NCBI RefSeq assembly: GCF_000817815.1
Contig: NZ_JPRD01000073.1
Coordinates: 1 to 64,000 of the forward strand
Direction of reading: 5' to 3'
From: Vibrio owensii CAIM 1854 = LMG 25443
Lineage (GTDB): Bacteria > Pseudomonadota > Gammaproteobacteria > Enterobacterales > Vibrionaceae
Length of the DNA: 64,000 nucleotides
Shown: positions 43,040 to 52,528 of the stretch, in pieces
Position numbering within the stretch: position 1 is the stretch's first letter
Layout of the letters: the number at the start of each line of letters is the position of its first letter
The notes under the pieces: model-generated
What the model saw: only the letters and a program-made list of their open reading frames with translations
The model's database searches: none
What the model was told of the DNA's origin: nothing
Program-made: the position numbers and the translations under genes

Positions 43040-45109
43040 ATGCAGCTTACTGCCACCAATAAAGCACAGTTTTTTATTCAAAATGAGTATTACCAAGTCG
43101 AAATAAAAGAAAACAGTGTTTTATTAAGTTCAGTCGGCAGTGAAGAGCACATTCCATTTACGATCTGGAATGGCAAAGTTGGCGTTAAACGCGGTTTGCT
43201 CTGGAGCTCTCTGCAGTTTTTCGCTCATGAACAAGATGGCAAGCAACAAAGCTGGTTAGTGCAAGGTTTGCCTTGGCCACAATGTCGTAAATTTGCGGTT
43301 GAAGCGGTTCGTCAATATCAAGACTGGCACAATACTCAGTGCCGAAAGCTTGCTGAATACCTCCCTAAGTGGGAAGACGAGTTGTATCAACTCAAGCATC
43401 TTCCAGCTTATCTCTCGCACTCGAGAGTGCAAAATTGGGTCGACCAACTTAACGGTGAACTTGTTGAAATCAAAACCAGCTTGGTAGAAGCGAAAATGCG
43501 TATGCCTAAGCGAATGGCAGAGATTGAGCCATGGTTGTCTGAGACCTCTCAGACCTTGAGTGAACGTAACCATGAGTGGCTCGAGAATGAACGTCCGAAC
43601 TGGGAAGTTCTGTTTAGCCGTATTGAGTCTTCACCGCTTAACCTTTCTCAGCAGCATGCAGTGCTGCTCAATGATGATCATAACCTTGTTCTTGCAGGAG
43701 CGGGTTCCGGTAAAACCAGTGTGCTGACCGCTCGTGTGGCGTATTTACTTCAGAGCCACCAAGCGCAGGCAGAAGAGTTATTGATGTTGGCATTTGGTCG
43801 TGATGCCGCAAAAGAAATGAAAGAGCGATTGGTCGATAAAGTGGGGCTTGCGGCAGAAAACGTGCGAGTGAATACTTTCCACCAACTTGGCTTACGTATC
43901 CTTAATCAAGTTGAGCCTCAACCTGTTGAAATTAGCCCGCTTGCTTTGGACGACAACCAACGTTCTGCATGGTGCATTGATTGGCTCAAGAAGCATTGGA
44001 TGACGCCAACCAACTTTAAGCGTTGGCAAAAGCATTTAGATAAATGGCCAATTGCCTACTTGAAAGGCGATGATGAGCTTGGTAGCCACTCAGAAAACCC
44101 GAAACTGATTGCTTGGCTCGATAACCAACTTTCGCAGTTGGCTGCCGTTGGCTTAACTAAGAAACAAGTTCAAGAAAAGCTTGTGAATCACCAAGATTAC
44201 ACGCGTTTGAACAGTGAGTTAGCACTTTGTTGGCCATGTTTTAGTGCGTGGCAAAAGATGCTTAAAGAAACCAATCAGGTTGATTTTCCAACCATGATCA
44301 GCCGTGCGACAGATTACGTGACGAAAGGTAAATTCATTTCACCTTGGCGTTTCATCATGGTCGACGAATACCAAGACATCTCACCAGACCGCTTAGCGTT
44401 GATTGAAGCGTTATGTGCATCAACCGAGAAGCAAACTGGCGCGACTCTGTTTGCTGTAGGTGATGACTGGCAGGCGATTTATCAGTTCGCAGGTGCAGAT
44501 GTGGATTTGACGACTGGTTTCCAAGAACGTTTTACACATTCAACTGTGCATCACTTAGACACGACGTATCGCTTCAACAACCAAATTGGTGATGTGGCGA
44601 ATACCTTTGTCCAAGAGAACCCATCTCAGTTGCCGAAGACGCTTAACAGCCACAAGCAGCGTAAACAGAAGAGTGTGCATACTGCACCAAGCAACCAAGT
44701 TGAGAAGATCCTTGACCAACTGAACCAACAAGCGAAGAAAACTAAGTCGGTGCTGCTGTTAGGGCGAAACCATTATCACAAACCCGATCTATATGACGAT
44801 TGGTTGAAGCGTTTCCCGAACCTTGAGATTCGCTTTATGACGTGTCATGCAAGTAAGGGCAGAGAAGCGGACTTTGTGATTATTCTGTCGGTGGATGAAG
44901 GTCAATTCCCAGCGAAGAAGAAGCAAGCACATATCGATGGGGCATTGAGTGAGTCGAAAGACAAATACCCTTATGCAGAAGAGCGTCGTTTGTTCTATGT
45001 TGCGTTGACTCGTGCGAAAGAGAAGGTTTGGATCACCCACACAGGTGCAGGTTCTGCTTTTGTACAAGAACTGGTGAATGGCGACTATCCGATTGTTACT
45101 TCAAGGTAA
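43040..45109 (+). CDS. helD: DNA helicase IV HelD
   Basis: A 689-residue superfamily 1A helicase. Residues 1-~195 form the N-terminal domain specific to helicase IV. Motif I is LAGAGSGKTSVLTARVAYLL at about 218, motif II VDEYQDIS, motif III VGDDWQAIYQFAG, motif IV LDTTYRFN, motif V MTCHASKGREADFVI and motif VI EERRLFYVALTRAKEKV. It unwinds DNA 3'-5' and acts in recombination-linked repair. Length and domain order match E. coli HelD (684). Confidence 0.93.
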   Translation: MQLTATNKAQFFIQNEYYQVEIKENSVLLSSVGSEEHIPFTIWNGKVGVKRGLLWSSLQFFAHEQDGKQQSWLVQGLPWPQCRKFAVEAVRQYQDWHNTQCRKLAEYLPKWEDELYQLKHLPAYLSHSRVQNWVDQLNGELVEIKTSLVEAKMRMPKRMAEIEPWLSETSQTLSERNHEWLENERPNWEVLFSRIESSPLNLSQQHAVLLNDDHNLVLAGAGSGKTSVLTARVAYLLQSHQAQAEELLMLAFGRDAAKEMKERLVDKVGLAAENVRVNTFHQLGLRILNQVEPQPVEISPLALDDNQRSAWCIDWLKKHWMTPTNFKRWQKHLDKWPIAYLKGDDELGSHSENPKLIAWLDNQLSQLAAVGLTKKQVQEKLVNHQDYTRLNSELALCWPCFSAWQKMLKETNQVDFPTMISRATDYVTKGKFISPWRFIMVDEYQDISPDRLALIEALCASTEKQTGATLFAVGDDWQAIYQFAGADVDLTTGFQERFTHSTVHHLDTTYRFNNQIGDVANTFVQENPSQLPKTLNSHKQRKQKSVHTAPSNQVEKILDQLNQQAKKTKSVLLLGRNHYHKPDLYDDWLKRFPNLEIRFMTCHASKGREADFVIILSVDEGQFPAKKKQAHIDGALSESKDKYPYAEERRLFYVALTRAKEKVWITHTGAGSAFVQELVNGDYPIVTSR

Positions 45110-45130
45110 TACCTTCCCATTACTCGGGTA

Positions 45131-45163
45131 AAACAAAGGCGATACTGAGTATCGCCTTTGTTG
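45131..45163. terminator. Bidirectional terminator between helD and mgsA
   Basis: A 13-bp perfect stem, ACAAAGGCGATAC/GTATCGCCTTTGT, with a 3-nt loop lies between the convergent genes. The T-tract is short on both sides. Confidence 0.7.
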
Positions 45164-45188
45164 TATTTGGAAGCGCCGTTAATCGGAG

Positions 45189-45647
45189 TTACGTACGCTC
45201 AGCAAGATATGCTTCGTAGTCTGGTACTTCAATATCCACTTCTTGATCGATCAGCGGAGAGTTGAACAGGAATTTAGCGGTCGCACGGTTCGTTGCCACA
45301 GGAATATTCCATACGCTTGCAATACGTAGTAGGGCTTTTACATCAGGGTCATGAGGAACGGCATTCAGTGGATCCCAGAAGAACACAAGCACGTCAATGT
45401 TGCCTTCAGAAATCAAAGCGCCAAGTTGTTGGTCGCCACCCATTGGGCCACTGATCATGCTCTTGATTGCAAGGCCAGTTTCTTTGCTCAGCATGTGACC
45501 CGTTGTGCCGGTCGCGTATAAGAAGTGGCTTTGCAGCTTCTCTTTGTTCTCTTTTACCCAACGAAGCAATTCAGGTTTGCAGTTGTCGTGGGCAACCAAT
45601 GCCACATGTTTGTGCGCTGGCATGGTACGAGTTGTTTTTTGCATCAA
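45189..45647 (-). CDS. mgsA: Methylglyoxal synthase
   Basis: A 152-residue cytoplasmic enzyme that converts dihydroxyacetone phosphate to methylglyoxal and phosphate. Signature stretches are HKHVALVAHDNCK, YATGTTGHML, SGPMGGDQQLGALI (with the catalytic Asp72) and WDPLNAVPHDPDVKALLR. Length equals that of E. coli MgsA. Confidence 0.96.
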   Translation of the reverse strand: MMQKTTRTMPAHKHVALVAHDNCKPELLRWVKENKEKLQSHFLYATGTTGHMLSKETGLAIKSMISGPMGGDQQLGALISEGNIDVLVFFWDPLNAVPHDPDVKALLRIASVWNIPVATNRATAKFLFNSPLIDQEVDIEVPDYEAYLAERT

Positions 45648-45707
45648 GTTATTTCCGTTTTTATGATTTTAAATTCGCTGCATCCAATAAAACACGTTTT
45701 TTGCCCA

Positions 45708-46712
45708 TCAATCAACAGCCTTAACGCTGAATGTAGGCCTATATTCTGACGGAGATAACGAATCTTCAATTGTGTCGTCATGAAGCGTCTTTGGCGTCAG
45801 CGCTTTGATGGTCGGAGACGCGTGTTTTTCATACGGTTGATGACGCAAGTAGTGGACTGCCTGCATGACAGAAAGGCGACCTTGTTCGACCATTTTGTCT
45901 GTTGGTGCGAATAAAACTTTGTGGCGCAACAAGCCACGATAAACACCATGACTTAAGTACACAGAAACCAAACCAATCTCCTCGGTCTTTTCTGCACTGC
46001 GCAACTCGCTGATGGCAGCCTCAATCGCTACTGCGCTGCCAACAATATAATCAATGTTGCCCATATCAATGACACGTTGCACAAGGTTACGCTGAAGCTC
46101 TTTGTCGTTATCTGCCCAATACGAATCGACGATACGGATGTCGCTGTCTTTAATGGCTTCATAAAAACCAGTTGTGACAGGCTTTGTTCCACCACGGGTT
46201 CTTGGGCCAAGCAATAAAGCGATATTGGTTTTTCCTGATCCTTTCGGGTGCTTCTCTGCAAGGTATTTACCCGCTTCATAGCCCATCCAGTACCAGTCAA
46301 CACCGACAACGCCTTTGAGTAACTTTGATTGTTCTTCGTCGAGGTCAAGTTGATTGACGGTGGCAAAAACAGGCGTCTTACCGACCCAACTTTGGAGATT
46401 GTGTTCGTAGGCTTGCGGATCAACGGTGCCAAGAATGATTGCATCTGCGCCCCATTGGGTACACAGGGCGAGTTGTTGTTCCTGACGCGTTTTGTTCGGG
46501 TAGCCGCCCGCTTCGAGAACACGAAGGTCAACACCGAGTTTTTCCGCTTCGGAAACCATTCCATAGTTTACTGACAACCAGTATGAATCCTTTAAATGAG
46601 GGTATATGGCACAGATTTTTTCAGCCGCAAAAGTAGGCACTGAAGCGAAAAGTGACAATGCGAGTGTAGAATGCTTGAAAATTGTGCGAAATGAACGCTG
46701 ATTTATAACCAT
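45708..46712 (-). CDS. torT: TMAO-sensing periplasmic protein TorT
   Basis: A 334-residue periplasmic-binding-protein-fold protein with a signal peptide ending near TFA-A (residue 29). The start of the mature domain (EKICAIYPHLKDSYWLSVNYGMV) and the adjacent torS identify it as TorT, the partner that binds trimethylamine N-oxide and presents it to the sensor kinase. It is divergent from torS with an 88-bp gap. Confidence 0.88.
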   Translation of the reverse strand: MVINQRSFRTIFKHSTLALSLFASVPTFAAEKICAIYPHLKDSYWLSVNYGMVSEAEKLGVDLRVLEAGGYPNKTRQEQQLALCTQWGADAIILGTVDPQAYEHNLQSWVGKTPVFATVNQLDLDEEQSKLLKGVVGVDWYWMGYEAGKYLAEKHPKGSGKTNIALLLGPRTRGGTKPVTTGFYEAIKDSDIRIVDSYWADNDKELQRNLVQRVIDMGNIDYIVGSAVAIEAAISELRSAEKTEEIGLVSVYLSHGVYRGLLRHKVLFAPTDKMVEQGRLSVMQAVHYLRHQPYEKHASPTIKALTPKTLHDDTIEDSLSPSEYRPTFSVKAVD

Positions 46713-46800
46713 GAAATGAAGTTCGTTGGCATAGATTAAGTAAACACTGCAAAATATAACGTAATATGTCGCCGAACACGAACATTAAGGTCAGGAAAAT

Positions 46801-49764
46801 ATGTTGCTAGCTACTGCAAGCATCGGTCGAAAACTGCTGTTGTCTTTCATTGCGATGGCAATGCTGGTGATGATATCAGCATTAATCGGTGTATCAGGGT
46901 TTTCTCTGGTAGCAAAAACAGAAAGGAACGTCGTGGACAGTGCCATTCCGGCAATGCTAGAAGCTCGACAAGTTTCTGAGCTCAGTACACGAATTATTTC
47001 GTCGGTACAAATGCTCTCTAATGCTCAGAATGAGCAAGAACGTAAAGAAGCTGGGCGCGTTCTTTTTGAACAGCTCGAATCGTTACTTACGCATATTAAA
47101 GAGCTTGGCAGTGAGTCGTTTGATTCGAAGCTGCTTGAAGCATTGGAAAACAATGTACAGAACGTCATTGATAACTTAGCAGAGCTAGGCGTTACAGTCG
47201 AACGCAAGCTTTGGCTGACGAAAGAGATCGACACGCGCGTAGAAGAAATGCGTTTGCTGAGTGAAGAGCTAGAGCAGTTGACTCGTACCCAAGTGCAAAA
47301 CACCAGCACGATTGCGGTCGCGAACGTAACGCACATTTATGACCTTCTTGACGCTAATAAGAAAGCGCAAGCATTCCAAGCTTTGGATGCTCTTGTTGAA
47401 GTCGATCTAGACCTGACAGAACGACTTCATGAACTGCACTTGCTTGCGTTCAAAATGCTTAACCAAATTGAAGAAGCGCGCACGCTCACCAACGTTGACC
47501 GCATCCAACAAATTCAAACTGCCTTTGAAGACAACCTGAAAATCATGAAGCGCCGCGTGCTTGCGGTAGAAGATCCGACGCGTTCAGAGCAAATGAGCCA
47601 ATTGCTTACCGAGCTTGGCAAGCGTCAGGTGGTGTTTACTATTTTGCTTCAGCAGTATGAGAACAACGAGCAATCTCAGCAATTAATGCAGAAAACTCTG
47701 GAGCTCTTTTCAGAGCTAAACGGGACAGTAAACAAGCTGGTGGACGACTCTAACAAGACAACCAGAATTGCCGTTGAAAAGCTTACCAGTACGCTCAAGT
47801 TTGCACAGTGGTCACTGACGGTGATTTCCATCATCGGTTTGATTATCGTTGTACTCATCCTTTGGCGCGTGGTTTATGTTTCGGTCATCAAACGTCTGGG
47901 TGAATACTCTTCCGCATTGCTTTCGGTTGCGCAGGGTAACCTCGCAGTAGAGCTGGAAGTGAAGGGCAAAGATGAGCTGGCACACATGGGGCAGGCGATC
48001 ATCACGGCGAGAAATACCGCACAAGCATTAAAAGTGGTGGCAGAAGGTGAAGCGCAAGCGAAACGTGAGTTGGAAGAGCACAAAGAACACTTAGAAGAGC
48101 TGATCGAACAGCGCACTTCTCAGTTGAAACAAGCGAACCGACGATTGAACGAAGAAGTGCTGAACCACGCAAAAGCACGCAAGCAAGCGGAACAAGCAAG
48201 CCGTGCGAAATCGGCGTTCTTGGCCACCATGAGCCATGAAATTCGTACCCCAATGAATGGTGTTCTTGGTACGGCACGTCTATTGATTGATTCTGGTTTG
48301 AACCCGATTCAAAAACGTTACGCTGAAATCATCAACCGCAGTGGTAAAACGCTTCTGGCGATTTTGAACGATGTGTTGGATTACTCGAAAATCGAAGCGG
48401 GACATTTGGAAATCCGTAGCTTAGGCTTTGATTTACACCAGATGGTTGAAGATACGTTCCAATTGATGAACGGCAAAGCACAAGAGAAAAAACTGCTGTT
48501 CTCTTACCACATTGAAAGCGATGTAGGCCGCTATTGGAAAGGTGATGTCATTCGCATCAATCAGGTGTTGAACAATCTCGTTGGTAACGCGATTAAGTTT
48601 ACCGAGCAGGGTGAAATCGACATCTATGTTAGCTTGAATCCAGAAGATGAAACTCAGGTGCTATTTGAAGTTTCTGATACGGGTATCGGCATTGCCAAGA
48701 AAGATCAAAAGACGTTGTTTGATGCCTTCACTCAGGCTGAAGGCGGCATGAATCAAACTGGCGGAACCGGATTAGGTTTAGCGATCAGTCGACGCATTAT
48801 CCAAGCGATGGGTGGTTGCTTGGAAGTAGACTCAGACGAGGGACACGGCAGCCGTTTCTGGTTCTCCATTCCTTTAGAGGAAAGCGAACCGGTAGAAACC
48901 GTATCGATTGCGAGTGCACGTTGTAAGATTCGAGCGAAGGTCCTTGTTGTGGAAGATAACCCCGTGAACCGTGTGGTAGCGGAAGGCTTCTTGGAGAGCA
49001 TGGGACACGAAGTTATTTTGGCAGAAAATGGGTTAGAGGCGGAGCAGATCATTGACAAGCATGATTTCGACATTGCATTGGTCGATATCAACTTGCCAGA
49101 TTGCAATGGTGCTGATTTAATCCACCGCCTCAAACGTATCGAGCGCAATAAGCCTTCGGATAAAGCACTCAATCCAACGCCAATGGTCGCGGTTTCTGCC
49201 CATGTATTCGCTGAAGAAGTGGAAAGCTATTTGGCGGCGGGCTTTGACGGATATCTGCCTAAGCCGATGGAAAAAGAAGCGCTTTCTGCACTCATCCAAG
49301 ATATGTTGGATGGCAAACAATTACTGCTTCCCCAAAGTGGGGAGTGCCTTGCTCAGGATGAGATAATTACAACAAGTGACAACGACACTGTGTCCGTCAC
49401 AACAGACCTAACAGCAGAGGAGCCAGCGATGGTTATCATCAACCCTAATGTGATTCAGTCAGACATGAAGATTTTGGGCAAAGAGAAAATGCTTCACATC
49501 ATCGACCTGTTCCGACAAACCAGCGCTGATGTTTTGAGCCAAATGGAAAGTTCTGCACAAAACGGTGAAAGCCGCGCAGTAAAAGATCTCGCTCATAAAC
49601 TAAAAGGCAGTGCAGGCAGTTTAGGTTTGACGGCTCTAATGAACACGTGCCAAAGCATCGAGATTGCATCAGAGTCATTAGAGGCTTACACAATGCTTCG
49701 ATCGGACTTGAAAGGGCAGGTGAGTGATTCAGTGATTGCGCTGGATGAGTTAATGGCTGAATAA
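46801..49764 (+). CDS. torS: Hybrid sensor histidine kinase TorS
   Basis: A 987-residue tripartite phosphorelay sensor. A transmembrane segment at about 12-35, a ~300-residue periplasmic helical sensor, and a second transmembrane segment at about 338-360 are followed by HAMP, coiled coil, HisKA (phospho-His479 in ATMSHEIRTPMNG), ATPase (NLVGNAIKF, GGTGLGLAISR), receiver (phospho-Asp762 in ALVDINLP) and HPt (His932 in AHKLKGSAGS). It matches TorS in architecture and in pairing with torT. The cognate regulator torR and the torCAD structural genes are not in this window. Confidence 0.92.
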   Translation: MLLATASIGRKLLLSFIAMAMLVMISALIGVSGFSLVAKTERNVVDSAIPAMLEARQVSELSTRIISSVQMLSNAQNEQERKEAGRVLFEQLESLLTHIKELGSESFDSKLLEALENNVQNVIDNLAELGVTVERKLWLTKEIDTRVEEMRLLSEELEQLTRTQVQNTSTIAVANVTHIYDLLDANKKAQAFQALDALVEVDLDLTERLHELHLLAFKMLNQIEEARTLTNVDRIQQIQTAFEDNLKIMKRRVLAVEDPTRSEQMSQLLTELGKRQVVFTILLQQYENNEQSQQLMQKTLELFSELNGTVNKLVDDSNKTTRIAVEKLTSTLKFAQWSLTVISIIGLIIVVLILWRVVYVSVIKRLGEYSSALLSVAQGNLAVELEVKGKDELAHMGQAIITARNTAQALKVVAEGEAQAKRELEEHKEHLEELIEQRTSQLKQANRRLNEEVLNHAKARKQAEQASRAKSAFLATMSHEIRTPMNGVLGTARLLIDSGLNPIQKRYAEIINRSGKTLLAILNDVLDYSKIEAGHLEIRSLGFDLHQMVEDTFQLMNGKAQEKKLLFSYHIESDVGRYWKGDVIRINQVLNNLVGNAIKFTEQGEIDIYVSLNPEDETQVLFEVSDTGIGIAKKDQKTLFDAFTQAEGGMNQTGGTGLGLAISRRIIQAMGGCLEVDSDEGHGSRFWFSIPLEESEPVETVSIASARCKIRAKVLVVEDNPVNRVVAEGFLESMGHEVILAENGLEAEQIIDKHDFDIALVDINLPDCNGADLIHRLKRIERNKPSDKALNPTPMVAVSAHVFAEEVESYLAAGFDGYLPKPMEKEALSALIQDMLDGKQLLLPQSGECLAQDEIITTSDNDTVSVTTDLTAEEPAMVIINPNVIQSDMKILGKEKMLHIIDLFRQTSADVLSQMESSAQNGESRAVKDLAHKLKGSAGSLGLTALMNTCQSIEIASESLEAYTMLRSDLKGQVSDSVIALDELMAE

Positions 49765-49800
49765 CGTCACTCGTTTACTTTCAGCTCCACTTATATACAA

Positions 49801-49831
49801 AAACCTCCGGTTTGCGCCGGAGGTTTTTTTC
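49801..49831. terminator. Bidirectional terminator after torS
   Basis: AAACCTCCGG and CCGGAGGTTT form a 10-bp stem with a 6-nt loop, followed by a T-run. It lies between convergent genes. Confidence 0.87.
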
Positions 49832-50022
49832 TATTCGGTCAGATCATCTTCCCACTCGAACCGAGTGTCTAGAGCATAAGGATCATCTTCGAACGGATGT
49901 TCCATTCTGCCACGCAAGTATTCGAGTTGGTGCTCAAGCATGTTGACCGTGTCGTAATCCCCCTCTGAGCAGGCAACGTATATCTGTTGCTCGAGAGCGG
50001 CGATGTTGTCTCGGATACTCAT
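49831..50022 (-). CDS. Small acidic hypothetical protein, 63 residues
   Basis: The product starts MSIRDNIAALEQQIYVACSEGDYDTVNMLEHQLEYLRG and ends FEWEDDLTE. It is a predicted helical hairpin with an acidic tail, soluble, with no recognised family. AAGGGGG precedes the ATG at a good distance. It is followed by no other gene before the terminator. It lies 18 bp after the stop of the cis/trans isomerase gene in the same direction, so they may be co-transcribed. Confidence 0.7.
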   Translation of the reverse strand: MSIRDNIAALEQQIYVACSEGDYDTVNMLEHQLEYLRGRMEHPFEDDPYALDTRFEWEDDLTE

Positions 50023-50040
50023 GAGAACCCCCTTAAATCA

Positions 50041-52398
50041 TCATCGATTCTCAAAACGATTATAGTCAAGTAAACCAAATTCGATCGGTTGTTTTGTACG
50101 ATACCAATCGTGGATACGATCGCTAAATGGCCAGAACTTTTCAGAGCTTCGGCGAATAGCAAAATTATCCAGTAACTTAACGTAATCATCCTCGGATTGA
50201 AGGGTGCTAAATTGATCGACAAATTCTTTTACTTGATCTTCTTCGATAGAGAAAAACGCCGCTGGATAGCTGCCAACCACGCCTCGAACAATGGTCATGT
50301 CATCGTTCGCGAAGTCTCGATTGCTCTCTTCATCAAACAGGCTAGAAATGTTGATGTGAGCGTTGTTATGAATAAGAGTGAAAAGCTCATCTTCACCGGA
50401 TTTGCTGCGCACCATCAGCATTGTGATTTGCGGTACCGTTTTTAGCCCTTCACCACGAACTTGGTTTATGCTCGCCAACTGTTGCTCATTCTCTACGGTA
50501 AGCGCGGTATCAATGATGTCGTATCGTGGCAACAAGACAGGTGATACTTGCTTGCGCAGAGTATCCAATAGCTCCGATTTAGGATCGTCGGTGTGATACA
50601 CAACACTGGTCGGTTGGCTAAATGGTGCAACGTTGCGTTGTAAGAAGTCGCTTAGTTGACGCGGTTGGTCCTGATACCAACTTGAATGTTCTTGGTGGCG
50701 CATATCAGCAGGAAGTAGGGCAATAAAATTACTTTCCCCTTCAAGGCGTAAGAAGTCCATGAACATTCGGGTAATCAGCTGGTGGCCAAAGTTACCGTAT
50801 ACATCGAAGCCGGCAACAAGTAGGTAGTGGATACGTTCAAGCAGAGCGTAGTCCAAAACCCAAGCCGTTTTCGGTTGTTCGCCGACCAAACCTTGCACTA
50901 CTGACGCGCTGTCAAAGTGACGGAAGACCGTAAGAGCTGCATTTGGATTTGTACCGTTGCCGTCCCAAATAACGTCGGTCGATAGGTGCTCACCGTTCTT
51001 AAACCACTTGTTGATGAAATCAGATTTGGCTTCTAGGTAGCGTGCTTGTTGACGCGAGTATTTCACCCAGTTGGTAACTGGAACTGTATTGCTCTCAAGC
51101 TCGCCGGGAAGTTTTAGGTTCGCTGCTTGTGAGCGATAGAACTCGTTGACTTCAGGAATGTCGGCCTTGTCTGGGTCTAGGAAGAACACCCAGAAGCGAT
51201 CATTGATTACGTTTAATGCCAGCTGACCACGACATACCGGGCCTTTGATGTAAGCCATGATGGTGTTCTGAGCGTTGTCCAACATGAACTTGAAGCGCGA
51301 CTTCACCGGCAAATCGATGAACGCAGTCATTGGGTTTGCAGCGATTTCAGGCTCGTAGCTTGGTAATTTCGCCACTTCGTAATCGGCATCAATGAACCAT
51401 TTTTTCCAGTTCTCGATACGTTGTTTGTTCAGCGCAAACGGCATGTGCGTCTTATCGACAATAGTGCCTTGCTCAGGAATGATGCGGTAGTACACGCGCT
51501 CAACACCCGGATCATCATAAGGACGACGCGTTGTGATGCGTTTTACTGGCTCTCCCGGTGGCGTCGAAGAGCGAACGAGAGTGAAGAATCGTGGTTGTTC
51601 ACCATCCAGTTCAGAAAAGAACAGGTGCGATAAGAAAAGGTGTTCGTAAATATAACGAGCGGCGAGTTGGTTTTTGCGAGAACTCTTGTTCAGCAGCGTC
51701 TCGTATTTCTGAACCTCAGCTTTTTGTTGCTCGGTAAGCGGGATATGCGCATTCATGATGCCGCCATTTTCCAGCCAAAGCATGAGCGTTTGATATTCTA
51801 TCGCCGTTAGATTTGGCATTCCGAAAGGCATCCCCCATGTCGGGTTGTCTTGTTCGTATTTTTCGTACTCTTCAATCGTCGGACACGTTTGTTCACGGTC
51901 GATGGAAAAATCGAAGCCTTCTAATTGAACTTGATCAGGGAGTGGATGACGTTCCTTTTGTTGAAGCATACGAGCAATCAAACCTGCATCCATATTAGCC
52001 GCCATGCTCTGCTCACGCTCGTTGAGCACAGGATGGAAGCCAGCATCACGCCATTCTTGCGTAGTTTGCGCGTCTTCAAATAAGCGAGTTGGGGTTGCTG
52101 CAGTCAAGCGTGTGCCTTCGTAAACCAAAGCTTTGCTTGCACCACGGTCAATGCCTTCTACGGAAGAGAGTTTTAACTGACAAGGGGCATCGTAGCAGGC
52201 GTGACAAACCACACATCGATTATCGACGATAGGTTTTACTTCATATTGAAAGAAGTCCGCTTGGGGCGTCTCAAGAGCAACAGTACGCTCGCGCACTTCT
52301 TCAGGGCCAAACAGTTTATCGTAGTGTAGACCCGCATAGGTCGCACAACCTGCAAACAGAGTGGCGATACACAGTGTGAAAATTAAACGTAAATTCAT
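50041..52398 (-). CDS. cti: Fatty acid cis/trans isomerase (Cti-type c-heme protein)
   Basis: A 785-residue periplasmic protein. The N-terminus is a signal with a lipobox-like LFAGC-A (Cys18). A c-type heme site CVVCH lies at 62-66, next to a second Cys-rich stretch (HACYDAPC). The rest matches the Cti family (for example YYRIIPEQGTIVDKTHMPFALN). Cti converts cis- to trans-unsaturated membrane lipids in place, a response to solvent or heat stress. It is downstream of the second TonB receptor but a hairpin terminator lies between. Confidence 0.86.
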   Translation of the reverse strand: MNLRLIFTLCIATLFAGCATYAGLHYDKLFGPEEVRERTVALETPQADFFQYEVKPIVDNRCVVCHACYDAPCQLKLSSVEGIDRGASKALVYEGTRLTAATPTRLFEDAQTTQEWRDAGFHPVLNEREQSMAANMDAGLIARMLQQKERHPLPDQVQLEGFDFSIDREQTCPTIEEYEKYEQDNPTWGMPFGMPNLTAIEYQTLMLWLENGGIMNAHIPLTEQQKAEVQKYETLLNKSSRKNQLAARYIYEHLFLSHLFFSELDGEQPRFFTLVRSSTPPGEPVKRITTRRPYDDPGVERVYYRIIPEQGTIVDKTHMPFALNKQRIENWKKWFIDADYEVAKLPSYEPEIAANPMTAFIDLPVKSRFKFMLDNAQNTIMAYIKGPVCRGQLALNVINDRFWVFFLDPDKADIPEVNEFYRSQAANLKLPGELESNTVPVTNWVKYSRQQARYLEAKSDFINKWFKNGEHLSTDVIWDGNGTNPNAALTVFRHFDSASVVQGLVGEQPKTAWVLDYALLERIHYLLVAGFDVYGNFGHQLITRMFMDFLRLEGESNFIALLPADMRHQEHSSWYQDQPRQLSDFLQRNVAPFSQPTSVVYHTDDPKSELLDTLRKQVSPVLLPRYDIIDTALTVENEQQLASINQVRGEGLKTVPQITMLMVRSKSGEDELFTLIHNNAHINISSLFDEESNRDFANDDMTIVRGVVGSYPAAFFSIEEDQVKEFVDQFSTLQSEDDYVKLLDNFAIRRSSEKFWPFSDRIHDWYRTKQPIEFGLLDYNRFENR

Positions 52399-52457
52399 TG
52401 AGTTATTTTGAGTAAATTGAATTTGCGTTAATTAAAGCAAAATAAGTCGCCAAATAC

Positions 52458-52485
52458 CAAAAATCGGAGCAAATTGCTCCGATTT
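52458..52485 (-). terminator. Terminator of the second TonB receptor gene
   Basis: AAATCGGAGC/GCTCCGATTT form a 10-bp stem with a 5-nt loop; read on the minus strand it runs into a T-rich tract. It lies between the receptor and the cti gene. Confidence 0.78.
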
Positions 52486-52528
52486 CCGGGTTGTTATTGT
52501 TAGGTCAATGCCAAAGTAAGAGACAAAC

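Noticed and set aside
46028..46564. 178-codon frame overlapping torT on the same strand
   Set aside because: Out of frame with torT, which has full family motifs; no signature of its own.
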